Shown here piece by piece: positions 1 through 11,550 of a DNA stretch of 64,000 nucleotides. Every line of letters starts with the position of its first letter. Position 1 is the stretch's first letter. The position numbers and the translations under genes are program-made. The notes under the pieces were generated by a model. That model saw nothing but the letters and a program-made list of their open reading frames with translations, made no database searches and had not been told where the DNA came from. Origin of the DNA: Cyclina sinensis (taxonomy: Eukaryota; Mollusca; Bivalvia; Venerida; Veneridae). The stretch spans positions 35,371,241-35,435,240 of the forward strand of contig JAAONU010000016.1 in assembly GCA_012932295.1 (NCBI GenBank), read 5' to 3'.

Positions 1-399
1 CCTTTATGTCAGATGAGTCCTGTGTTACATCAGGGCCTCAATTAAGGCCCTGGTTACATGATGCAACATCATTGAACACTGTTTTAGCAGTATGTAGAAT
101 AAGTTTTGTCAAGGGACAGTTTTGAGTCAGATATGAACCAGATTAGACAAACTGCAGTTGTTGACTTGTAGCATTTATGTATTAAATTTGTTCAATAATT
201 CTAATTTATAATCTAACTAGGAATTATGATAATAGTGAACGTACCAATGCACAGAAATAAATAGCTTTTCAGATACAAATTATATCAGGTTTTATCAACA
301 CTTTGCTCAAAAAGAGATATTATGCAACAATTTTTGCCTCAGTAACAAATCATTACTTTGATTTCCAGACTTTCCCTTACAGCATTTATTATTTTGCAG

Positions 400-3300
400 A
401 ACAAGGGAGCTGTACTGGGGTTGTACCAGACCAAGGAAAAAGATGGAGAACTTATTCTCGATAAAGCTACAAAATATTTGGACAGCAAATCTTCAGAGAG
501 GATAACAAGTGTACTGAAAGTGTTAGTAATTAAAAAAGTGCATTTGTATGCAAAACATTGATATCAAAACTTAACTCTGGTAGACCAAAACAAAATAAAA
601 AAAAAAGACATGACTTACATTCGTATCTTATTTTATTATTTTCTGAAATGGTGGCCAGCTTACCAGTATCAAATTTTAGGAGTTACTTTTATTTCTTATT
701 TTCTTACTTTCTAAGACAGAATGAATCCACTATCAAGTAGCCAGTGGTGAGGTTGAATACCAGCCATGCATCAGGGAATCGATTCTTTGGCTCAGTGTTA
801 GAGTGTTGGCCTGTCTCTTGGTAGTCCAACTAATTGTACGCAAGTCGAGATATTGTGTAATTTTTTGTATGGGTCAATATCTCTCCTCCGCGTTATAGCG
901 GCCGAGATTCTGACCCATAACAAAAATGTCTCAGAATTTGCTCAAGACATCACTTGAATTATTTTGGTCTCTTGGGAGATTGGAGTTCGAATCCCGCTTT
1001 GGGTTGTGTATTCTTAGATGCACTGCATCTTTCTGTTATGGACTTTTGTGTTCGTAAAATATTGTTAACACATAAAAATCTTGCCTAAGAAAGTTTTACA
1101 ACAAATATTGCAATATTTCTTATGTTTCAGTGTGAACAGGCATTGGAAGAAAATGAAGTAGATATTCTAGCATTGCACATATTTCAGTATTGGCAGGGAA
1201 ATGATAAAGTTAAAATTCTAGTATATTACATGTTTCAGCGCAGGCAGAGATTTGAAGAAAGGAGGTTGCAGAGTTGTATATGATGTGGTACCAGGCTATG
1301 ACAGTGTGGCATTGTGCTGTATTGGAAAACAGGGAACCAGTTATAATGAAAATGAATTGTATGAAGAAGGCTGGGAGAATATAAGAACAGCTGTAGCAAG
1401 TGAGTAACTTCAAAATAGTGACTGAATCTAATTAAAATCAAAATCAGAAGTCACACACCAAGTGTTTGATAGAAGCCTGGACTAGGTGCTTTCATAATTC
1501 AATTAGATTTGATCCGTTTATGCAGAGAATTAGTCTTGTATGCATATCATGGTATCAAAACAGAAGAAAATGACTTTAGTATAGACTTTAAAAAGCAGGG
1601 CCTTTGACTGCAATAAACCTAATGAAAATAACTTGGAAATTGAACAGCAGTTACAGGTGATCACTCCCTAGATATTGTCAACTGCCCTTCTCTTATAGGT
1701 GACAAGAATAAAGGGCATGTAGACATCTGAGTTTGCTCTTTCTAAGACATCAATTTCTGAACTTGTAGAAATGTTTTCAAGTCTGTAAAGGGGACTAACT
1801 ATGGTGATAACATCAAATTCATTGAAATTACTTCCTGTTAGGTGCATCAGTTCTGTACATTTTTTCTTCTTTTTTTTTGTGACATTAGATTTTAGGACAG
1901 ACATAAGAAGGGGCTGTTTAACATTTATATTATAGATGGCTTTATCATAGGCCTGCATATTTAATGAATAAAAGTAAACAAGAAGTGTATGACTGTACCT
2001 GTTCTCATACAGATGGAGTGAGGTCATTAAGAGGTGTTGGAGAAACAGAAGTTGATGTTGATCCTTGTGGAAATGCTGAAGGTATAACCTTCTGTACTTG
2101 ACAGATATAATAGTATTTTAAATAACTGTGGACAAATGAACTTTTTATTTCTTTTTCTTGCAAGACATTTTCTAGCTTAATTAAGCTGTAGGACCCTGAG
2201 GTGTACATGGATGTTATTAAGTGTCCAAGGTTATATATCAAGCTTTGTTTCTATGATTAATTATATCAAAAAAGGTACTTTAACATACAGTCATAAACAA
2301 ATGTATTGGTTATTGTATCAGTTACCCAGTAAAAAGATCTATCGCCACTCTTCTCTGAATGGTGTTCTTTATTGATGATGCTCAGTTTGTGTTTGACTTT
2401 ATTTACCCTACAAATTTACAACTTTTCTTTCCTGTGTATCAAACCAGCTGCAGCCGAAGGAGGTTTCCTATGTTTGTTTGAATATGATGAATTGAAGGAT
2501 AAAGAGAAAAGGAAAAAATCTGTCAAACTAAATTGTCTCAAAGAACATATCACTTCAAGGTATGTACATGTAGCCTGTATTGTTTAAAAAAAAACACATC
2601 ACTTTAAGGTATGTAGCTTGCATTGCTAAAATGAAAACATTACTCAAAGGTATGTAGCCTGAGTTTGTCTTAAGCAACATATCATTCCTTGGTATCTAGC
2701 CAGAATTGTCTCAAACAACATATCATTCCTTGGTATGTAGCGAGAATTGTCTTAAACAGCATATCATTCCTTGGTATGTAGCCTGAATTGTCTCAGACAA
2801 CATATCATTCCTGGGTATGTAGCCAGAATTGTCTCAAACAACATACTATACCAAGGTTTGTAGCCTGAATTGTCTCAAACAACATACCATACCAAGGTTT
2901 GAAGCCAGAATTGTCTCAAACAACATACTGTACCAAGGTATGTAGCCAGAATTGTCTCAAACAACATTCCATACCAAGGTATGTAGCCAGAATTGTCTCA
3001 AACAACATATCATTCTTTGGTATGTAGCCAGAATTGTCTCAAACAACATATCATTCCTTGGTATGTAGCCTGAATTGTCTCAAAGAACATATCACTCAAA
3101 GTATGAAGCCTGAATTGTCTCAAACAAAATAATCATTCCAAAGTATGTAGCCAAAATTGTCTTAAGAGTACAATTCTAGGTATGAATTCTAGGTTTTCAA
3201 TAGTAACTGCCCATAAATGCATGTAATGGAATCTGCCTTCAGTAAATTTTAGAAAAAGATTAAAGATTTGTCAGAAATTACTCTTACCAGATACTTGTTT

Positions 3301-6300
3301 TGAAGTAAGGCTTAGTCCATGCAAAGAAATAAAAATTGTGGAAATACAAGATATTATGCAATAATAATGTAAGAAATTGTGAAAATATTCAAAAGATTCT
3401 CAAAAGTTTCAGCCATTTGCTATTTTGGTAACTAGTTATGCTTATATAGCACACATATATCAACGGTTTATAATTATTTTGTTAGTTCCAGCATAGACAA
3501 ATTGTGGACCAGAGGTAGAATTAAAGCCGAGGGACAGAATTGGGCAAGGCAGTTAATGGAGACACCTTCAAACAGACTTACGCCTGCTCTGTTTGTTCAG
3601 GCTGTACAGAATAAGTTCTCCAATAGATCAAACATCACCATTAATGTAAGGTAAGTTGATACCTTACTTTCTCCATTATGACATATAGGTACAAGTCAAA
3701 ATGTGATTCACGGAATTGGCAACAGATGTGATAATTTATTTCTAGAATCATGTGTTTCTTAGTGTTGCATATCTTTTGTTTCTAGCAAAATGTGTTGAGA
3801 GGAACAAAAAATGTCTACCTAATACAGGAGAATTTTATCCTGTTGTAATTGATTCGATCACATTACAGCTGTAAACACAAGTTCTTAGAACATGAATCTG
3901 TACGTTGAACACCATGCTCCCTAATTGCTGGTCTTGATCCCCAGAAAAGTATCGGTAGCAGTGAACAAAATTTCATTCTGCCAGGGTAAGACAGTTTTGC
4001 TCTTTAATGAAATAGACTGAATGAAACAGCGTCAGTAGTTGGTGTGACAGTGCTGATGACCCCTACTGAAAGGTCAAGCCTCTTAAGCTTATAAGATACC
4101 ACTAATCTACTATATACTCCCTGATTCTTTATCCTATATATCAGGTGCCTAGGCAACACTCGAACAGTAACTGTTCTTTAACTAGCTGGAAGCTCACCAG
4201 TTTGCCTTGTCAGAAGAAGCCCTTTGATGGGTTTTGAACCATCCTTCTCATGCTCTGTTGGTAGACACATTAACCAGTAGACCAGAGAGACAAAAATAAG
4301 TGTTTTATAGTGTTTTTTTACATTCTACCTTCCTTTTGCAAAATTTGATAGTATGTAATAGTATATGAAATTTAAAAATGAAATGTTACAGGATGCAGCA
4401 TCAGAGGTTATAATCTTTAGTCCAGATTAAATATAAGAGTTGCATTCCATGTGGTGCTGAAAATTGTAATGTAAATTGATAATTCTATTTCTAGGGATAA
4501 GTCATGGATAGAGAATGAAAAGATGGGTGCTTTCCTAGCTGTTGCCCAGGGATCCAGTGAGGCCCCTTATTTCCTTCACCTGGAGTACAAACATTCAGAT
4601 TGCAATATGACAAGCCCCATAGCCCTGGTTGGAAAAGGTGTTACATTTGACACGTAAGCCTGTCTTGAATTATAAGACCAGATAAAGCTGCATTTTGGTG
4701 TAAAAGTGTGTATACAAGTGTCAGAGTTTGATTTGAAGAGGGGCATAAACATGTAAAGGAAAGGTTGTTGCATGAAGGCACCATAGAATCATTCAGAGAA
4801 TGTGGTATTTTTTTTGTTAGTAGATGACATCAACCTCTTGCTTCCAAACTTTGAAAATTGGAACCATTTACTCTAATACATCTTAATTCTTAGGTAATTG
4901 CAGGGCTTTCATTAAGAGGCAGAAGGCGGGTACTTTCCCCTGCTACTTTGAGATCTTCACCTGGCTACTTTTCTTAAAATCAGGCTTATTTTATAACAAA
5001 CTGGCAGCAAATCACCTGCCTACTTTACATGTACTCCCTCCAACTCAAAAACTTAATGAAACCCCTGTAAAGTGTAATTGACAAGAATGTTAAAAGCAGA
5101 TAGGGGCCCTAGTTATATTTTTGGTTCTTCAGTGACTTTTTTTGTAAGTCTCATATAAAGGCATTTAAGTAATAGAAGATTAATTCAGATTTTCAGTAGC
5201 TTCATTTTGCTCTATTGAATAAAGGAAGAAATAAGATTTTAGGAAATCCTTAAGAAATAAATAAAGTTGCTGCTAAATTGGTATTTACTAGTCAATAATT
5301 TAATCTTTCACAATGATTTTACTTGTCAATTATTTAAATTTTCACAATGTTTTTAAATCTTTGATCAGTGTATAACATTGTGTTTTACAGGGGTGGTATA
5401 TCTATCAAGCCTGCAGCCAACATGGACCAGATGAGAGCAGACATGGGTGGGGCAGCCTGCACCGTTGGAACATTGTATGCTGTAGACAGACTTAGTCTTC
5501 CTGTGCATGTACATGGTATGTTGTCTGTCAGTATTAAGTTTTGCTTATAAATCTAACAGCTAAGTCTTTGCAAACCTCTTTCCTGGAAAGTGTGTGTCAG
5601 TTATTCTATACATGTGGTTGTTTTCTGTCTAGAAATGAGAACTAAATACTCTTAAACCTAGAAACTTTGATGGCTACTTTATGTTGTTTTTTTATCGATG
5701 TCCCTTACAGATAACAGCAGTGATATTGCAGTTGGGTTTCCTTGGAGGGTTGCTAAAAGTTTTTTCTGGCCAAGATGAAATACTACTTGTACCACTGTAA
5801 CAATTATTCATTATTATCAAATTTATTGTATATTGTTTGTTGCTGCATGATTTTTATATTAGTTTAAGTTTTGATTTAAAAAAAAATGTTGTGCTGGTAG
5901 ATCCATGTGTCATTTTGGTTTCAGCAGGAATTGGCAGAGGTAATTTTTTTTGACATTCTTTCATTTGACGATTATTCAGACTTTCTACTAAATGTCATTT
6001 TTCTTTATTCTTTATTTGTGTATATTTCAGAGATATATCTTGTACATTTGTAAGTATATCCAGTCATGCTATAATTGCAGAGTTTTGTCTGTTTTAGCAT
6101 CGTGTACACTTTTCCTGACCTTTGGGCTGATATTACTACTTAACACTTAAGATATTTATAGCAATTTCATGTACATGTAATAACCACTACTGTGCACAGT
6201 CCAGTCATAAACCTTGGTGAAGCAAGTCCTGTACACATGTACTAAAAAAGTCATCCCATAAGTATAACTTGAAGCTGTTTAGAAGAACAACTGTGAACAT

Positions 6301-9090
6301 GATGTACTGGATAATGGCAGATAAATTATCAAAACATTATCAATTGTTGCACATTTTCAGCTTTCATACCTCTGTGTGAAAACATGCCTGGGGGTCGTGC
6401 AATAAAGCCAGGGGATGTTGTGCAGGCACGAAATGGAAAGACTATTCAGATAGACAACACAGATGCTGAAGGCCGTCTGATACTGGCAGATGCTTTAGAT
6501 TATGCTGCGAGTGTGAATCCAATGTTCATACTTGATACGGCGACATTAACAGGTTTGGTAGAAATATTAACTATATATCTGCAGTATGATACAAGTTGTT
6601 GATCACCCCGAAAGAATGGGTAACATTGAAAGAGGTTACATTAAACATTTAGGCATACTATATTTGTTTGGAATCCCTCTGTATTTTTAACCTTTTCTGG
6701 TTTTGTTACTTTACCTCCATTGAAAAGCCAGTAGCATGTTTACTCCAGTTATCATATTTCTGAAAATATTTCAAAGTTACTTTTAATCTGAAGTACAGGT
6801 TGATGTATGTAACTATTCATATAAGATGCTATAAAAGTTTTAGTAATCTTTGTAATAAATGAGTTTAGTTGCATGCAGTTTAAAGCTTTCAAACAGTATG
6901 TAATTCTTAGGTGCTAACTTCCAGTATGAATCCCTTCTCTAAAATGTCACATTTCAAATAAACTTTGTTTATTTTTTATTATACATGCAGGTGCAATCGA
7001 TGTTGCTCTTGGTTCTGGCGCGGCCGGAGCATACGTCACATCAACCGATACTTGGAATATTCTGCAAAAAGTGAGTACCACCATAATAATTGTAAGCTTG
7101 TTACATTACAGGTTTTGGTTATTTCATGCAAATACAATGTAGGTCATTTACCAGGAAGAAAATAACGGACTGTTTAGAGAACAATGGACCAAACTCATTG
7201 ACATGCATTTCGAGTAATAAAATAGATCAAGAATGTCATGTTAGTTGATTATTGTTATGAAGGTAGTCAGAACACATTAATATAGGATATTCATATTTGT
7301 TCATTCAACTATATGTATGTTTGATGTTGTATCATCTTAGATTTTTACATTGAATTGGAAGTAAAAACGTAAATTTAATATTTGACTGTACACTGTATAA
7401 TACATGTATATAAATTATTATGTTGATATATAAGGTTTTCATTTTGTAAATATGCTTACCACATAGTCTTAACAGCATTATGGCTGAGTTGGTGCCATTT
7501 AATTATTTATGCTATATGCTGTGCAGAAACTTTAAAGATGATATTTTTGATCCTAGACTTTAAAGATGATATTTTTAATCCTGCAGTTTGACTTTATGGA
7601 GTAATGTTGTAAAATTTTGTTGTATTTTTCAGGCAAGTTCGAACTCTGGTGATCGTTTGTGGAGAATGCCGCTGTTTCATCACTACACGAAACAGGTGAC
7701 AGAGTCCCAGCTGGCTGACCTTAATAACATTGGGAAATATTCTAGATCTGGTGGATCTTGTACTGCAGCTGCCTTCCTCAAAGTAAGATTAGTTTGTGTA
7801 TATTTTTTGGCTAGACAAAGAAGCAGGTACTTGTGATGGAATAGAATTATTTAGTGCCTAAATATAGCTCAACCATTCTTAATTTGCACAGGTGAGCTAA
7901 AATGATGTCTACAGCACTACTGGTTTGATTCTACAAGAATTGTTAGACTGTCTTATTAGTGTAATCTGTAAGTAACCTCTGAGCCGTGAAGTTAACATTT
8001 TCAGACTTACATAAGACTCTCAAAAGACTGTTCAAGGCTTATGTTTCAGGAAAACTTAATGCGATACAAACTTCAGTTTATAATACCCAGGTAAACAAGT
8101 TGTAATTTTCAAAACTGAAACATCTGCGGTGAACTTGTACTGAATAATTCTTTTACCAAATGTTTTAATTGTATTTCATTCATTGTATTCAGGAGTTTGT
8201 AACCAACAAGAACTGGGTACATCTGGATATAGCTGGTGTGATGTCAAACAAAGATGAAGTACCTTACCTGGGAAAAGGAATGACAGGTAAGTTACTTAAC
8301 AAATCTCTTGTATGCAATAGTGAAATGAAGTTGGTATTTCAACCTTTAATGGTTTGTTTCATTCAGTGAAGGATTTTTAATCCACCATCTAATATTACAT
8401 TCTCTAATTATCTCCCTTCTTCCTGTCATTAACAATTTTAGGTATACGACCTTTATACCAACATGCAGAAGTCCAGAACTTAGTTTAACTTGGCAGTATG
8501 AATTGTATAAACTTACATTTCAAAATACAGTTAAATACCGCCATGAGGACCACTTGAAATATTTCAGGGTTACATGTAAATATGCAATATTGAAGAAAAA
8601 AGTTTAAATTTTAGAAACAAAAAGGTGTAATAAGAGGACCATTTCCACTTTTGGACTGGTTTTAATTGCAAGGTTTAACTGTAGTTAAACTATTAAGAAT
8701 ATCTTTGGTGCATTCATGGTGTACACCTTTGTTGGAAACTTCTTCAACTTAGGAAAAGGTGCATAGAACGAGAAGAGTTGTTTAAAAAGTTTAAGACATT
8801 CATGAACAATTTTAATCCAAATACAACAAGTTTGACTTGTTTCTTTTACTACATTTATTGTAGTAAATATCATGCTATCCACTTGAAAGCTACATGTATG
8901 TGAATGTTCGGTAACCTTTACTGTTGCTTCTTTCTATGGTTTTTCTCTCTAAGATTGTTGACGGCATCTTTATTTAATATACTTTCTTTTCACAGTCACA
9001 CTTGACCTTTAACTCTCTTCTTTTTTGTTTACAGGAAGACCCACAAGAACTGTAGTGGAGTTCATTGAAATGCTTGGAAAGTCAAGTTAA
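400..9090 (+). CDS. LAP3: Cytosol (leucyl) aminopeptidase, M17 family; 5' end outside window
   Basis: Zn/Mn-dependent M17 exopeptidase that removes N-terminal residues from peptides in the cytosol; the family works as a hexamer. Twelve exons join in frame: 400-521, 1239-1399, 2013-2081, 2448-2559, 3492-3650, 4495-4653, 5391-5515, 6361-6552, 6991-7070, 7633-7782, 8193-8286, 9035-9090, giving 492 codons and a TAA stop. Human LAP3 has about 519, so only a short N-terminal exon lies before the window. The metal and catalytic residues are present: the Lys and Asp of [11 protein letters not shown] with the following SIK lysine (exons 6-7), the Asp of MRADMGGAA (exon 7), and Asp, Glu and Arg of [14 protein letters not shown] (exon 8). 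The end, [14 protein letters not shown], matches the family. Intron 4 starts with a minisatellite made from the exon-4 end. Family assignment is firm; exon edges are read by eye from GT-AG sites and phase. Confidence 0.96.
770..1060 (+). repeat. tRNA-derived SINE interrupted by a MITE
   Basis: Before 822 there is a tRNA A-box-like stretch (TGGCTCAGTGTTAGAGTG, 788-805). After 966 there is a tRNA T-arm-like stretch (GGAGTTCGAATCCC, near 982-995). They become contiguous if the element at 822-966 and one copy of its GTCTCTTGG target duplication are removed. The outer limits of the SINE are approximate. A functional tRNA is unlikely because the acceptor and anticodon stems do not pair well. Confidence 0.6.
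822..966 (+). mobile_element. MITE copy 1 (TAGTC ends, 9-bp target duplication)
   Basis: A 145-bp non-coding element flanked by GTCTCTTGG at 813-821 and 967-975. It begins TAGTCCAACTAATTG and ends near GAATTATTTTG; compared with copy 3 the last ACTA is missing. The interior folds: TGGGTCAATATCTC pairs imperfectly with GAGATTCTGACCCA. Other copies lie at 30450-30620 and 62387-62528. Confidence 0.8.
2530..3175 (+). repeat. 41-bp minisatellite derived from LAP3 exon 4 end plus splice donor
   Basis: About 14-15 tandem copies with a period of 41 bp (the same phase point recurs at 2720, 2761 and 2802). The first unit is the real exon: the coding AATTGTCTCAAAGAACATAT, then the true donor GGTATGT at 2559-2565 and TAGCC. 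Later units keep AATTGTCTCAAACAACATAT, a diverged middle, GGTATGTAGCC, then repeat. Most units therefore carry a GGTATGT donor-like site. Because 41 is not a multiple of 3, use of a later donor would shift the frame. Confidence 0.9.
3925..4292 (-). repeat. Possible tRNA-derived SINE
   Basis: Within LAP3 intron 5. The stretch near 4215-4290, read on the minus strand, resembles a tRNA-like head, with a T-arm-like GGTTCAAAACC and an A-box-like region. The body has no coding potential. Assigned from tRNA-like character only; no second copy was identified in the window. Confidence 0.35.
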
Positions 9091-9265
9091 CACTCTGGCA
9101 GTTAATAGATGAAGAGTGTTCTTTTTTAAGCAAAAGATTACAAGCATAGTTCTGAGTGGAAGTTTGAAGTGAAAGACTATACATGATAGGGATGTCTTCA
9201 AATTTTTGTTGTGTCAGCAGAATGTGTCAGAATTCTTGCATTTACCATGTAATGTGGGTATATTG

Positions 9266-9271
9266 AATAAA
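9266..9271 (+). terminator. Poly(A) signal AATAAA of LAP3
   Basis: A canonical AATAAA lies about 175 bases after the LAP3 stop codon, a normal 3'UTR distance. No other clear signal lies between it and the stop. Confidence 0.7.
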
Positions 9272-9690
9272 TGATACAAACCAAATATTTATGTTTGTTT
9301 GACTGGTAACAGAGACTTATAGCTGGCTGGAATTTGTTAAGTATTTTAAAATTTTCTCAAGGGGTCTAGTTTATCTGTATGAGTTTTCTGAGTGTGATAT
9401 TGAATTGAATATTAACTGTCTAGATCAGGGACCCTGTCTCAGAGGATGTTGTTTGACTGTTAAAATGAGGAGTTTGAGAGAAGAAGAGGAGATTTCAGAT
9501 CCCTAGCCTTGAATGACATCAGAACATTTAAAACAAGTCAAAATCATATTGCCCAATTTTATGAAAATATTTTAAACTAGTTGTACTTTGGTATAGATTA
9601 CTACAGTTTTAACTTCTTTTCCTAATTTTGAATATTATTAGATTTGGAGATTAAAGAAGAAATGTACTGCAGTCTGTCTTCTTGTTGGGT
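9272..9690. other. Intergenic, nothing recognised
   Basis: AT-rich sequence after the LAP3 poly(A) signal. No exon with conserved coding, no RNA gene and no repeat with a second copy in the window was seen. Confidence 0.5.
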
Positions 9691-10246
9691 CTTTTATGCC
9701 CCCAAAGGGAGGCATATAGTTTCTGAACTATCCGTCTGTCAGTTTGTCCACACCACCGAAAATAAATAGGGGGCCATCTAACTGTAAACATAACAAAAGA
9801 GAACAGTAGAGTTCATTCCATAACAATAGAATAAGGGGCCAATGGCCCTCTATTAAACGAAAGAAAATAACAATAGAAAAGGCCCCCTATCCAGTTTTGG
9901 CCAAAAACTTTAACATTGGCCATAACTTCATTATTAGTTAGTGGATTGACTTCATACTTGGACACAACATCCCTTTAGACAAGACCTTCCCACTGACCTA
10001 TATTTATTTGACCTTGACCCCTGAATGACCTTCACCTTGAAGATCCAATTGTCCAAAAACTTTAACATTGACCTTAACTTCCTTATTAGAAAATTGATTT
10101 ACTTCATACTTGCACACAACACCCCTGTGGATAAGACCTTCCCACTGACCTATATTTATTTGACCTTGACCCATGAATGACTGGTATTCAGCCCAAAGTC
10201 AAAGCACCACTTCAGGGGCATTGTCATCTTACAGTGACAGTTCTTG
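9691..10246. mobile_element. Pearl-like non-autonomous element with tandem core
   Basis: Starts TTTATGCCCCCAAAGGGAGG, then GCATATAG and a CCGTCTGTC run, and ends near CAGGGGCATTG. The core has two units about 150 bp apart (from 9903 and 10054) sharing AAAAACTTTAACATTG, ACTTCATACTTG and CTTCCCACTGACC. Its left end is the reverse complement of the right end of the element at 36294-36875. There is no open frame. The pearl comparison rests on architecture: inverted ends, tandem core and a short tetranucleotide run. Confidence 0.65.
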
Positions 10247-11387
10247 TTTCTATTTATTGTAATTTCTTAAGATTGGTAAATTAATTGCTGTAAGCTGATT
10301 TATTTTGCCTTATAAGTCACAATTGATTTTTGAAAATAAAAAAAGGGCAGAAATGTGATTCATCAGATTGGTGACCAATGTGATCATTTTTGTGTAGAAC
10401 TGCATTTTTTGTGTGTTGCATCTTTAATTCCTAGTAAAAAGTTCTGAAGAACTGTATTGATTTGTTATATGGTAATTCATTAGATTGCATTGCTACTGTA
10501 ACTTTACATCCAGAGGGCAAAACATGCATGTAAACCTTGTAATACAGAAGAATACATACAGATGTTTACAGGATGAGAGATCAAAATATTGAGATGAAAG
10601 TCATGAAACACAAACATTTTTGTTCATTTTTAATTCACATGACATGGTAATTTACAAACATAAAATAGAAGACAATTCTACTGACAGTTTAATCTACAGA
10701 AATAAAATAAAATTTTCATTTCTCATATTTGAACAACTTATCACAGCATTCAATATCTATAACAATTTACATTTACCATTACCAACAACAGTAATGAATG
10801 ATCCAAATACATTATTATTCCATTACCTGCCTCTGGTTTGAATTTCAAACAAATGACCAATATTTTCCTTCAGTGAAGACCCCGAAGTCACATAATGCCT
10901 CAGTTCTCTTGTTTGAATAATCCATTTGATTTCGGGTAGTTTTTATATTCAATACAAAGGGAGATACCGCCCAGAATTTTCGAAGATCGCGTAAAATAAG
11001 TGTAACTACAGCAGACCCAGCTGTAGTTGTAAAATAATAAATAATTCTATGATTTCTATTACTAATTCCTTTTAAATTTTTGAAAGAACTTGACCTGCAG
11101 TCAGATGATGCGTTACTATTTTTTTAATTGTGTTTATGTAAATTAACTACAAGCACTGTTAAAGGAAATAAATATTTAAATTACAAAAGTATATCAGATT
11201 TGTCTTTTCTATAAATAATGTTTAATTATTTATACCATACTGACACATGACAAAAGAAAAATGATACATTTTTTAATGGATATTTCAGTTTAGCATTCAA
11301 TATGCTAGAGTGATTTTAAAACATGTAAAATATTTCATTAAACTGTCACATCAACTGTATTGTGCAGGTTTTTTCTTGTTGTAGGTT
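10247..11387. other. Intergenic, nothing recognised
   Basis: AT-rich, no supported exon. The short open frame near 10620-10841 has no recognisable domain and low-complexity composition. Confidence 0.5.
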
Positions 11388-11390
11388 TTT

Positions 11391-11550
11391 TTGTACACAG
11401 AATATCTGTGATGTCAGTTGCAGAATAATTTTGTACACAGAATATCTGTAATGTCAGTTGCAGAATAATTTTGTACACAGAATATCTGTGATGTCAGTTG
11501 CAGAATAATTTTGTACACAGAATATCTGTGATGTCAGTTGCAGAATAATT
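11391..11550 (+). repeat. Four-copy 40-bp tandem repeat with internal palindrome
   Basis: Exactly periodic at 40 bp: AATATCTGTG/A starts at 11401, 11441, 11481 and 11521, with almost no divergence. Each unit contains CACAGAATATCTGTG, a perfect 6-bp-arm hairpin. The near-identity suggests recent expansion. Confidence 0.9.

Noticed and set aside
1668..2027. 119-codon open frame on the minus strand
   Set aside because: It is antisense to LAP3 intron and exon 3 and has no recognisable domain.
2530..3175. Regular repeats resembling a CRISPR array
   Set aside because: The repeat is continuous with no unique spacers, starts inside a coding exon, and the genome is eukaryotic.
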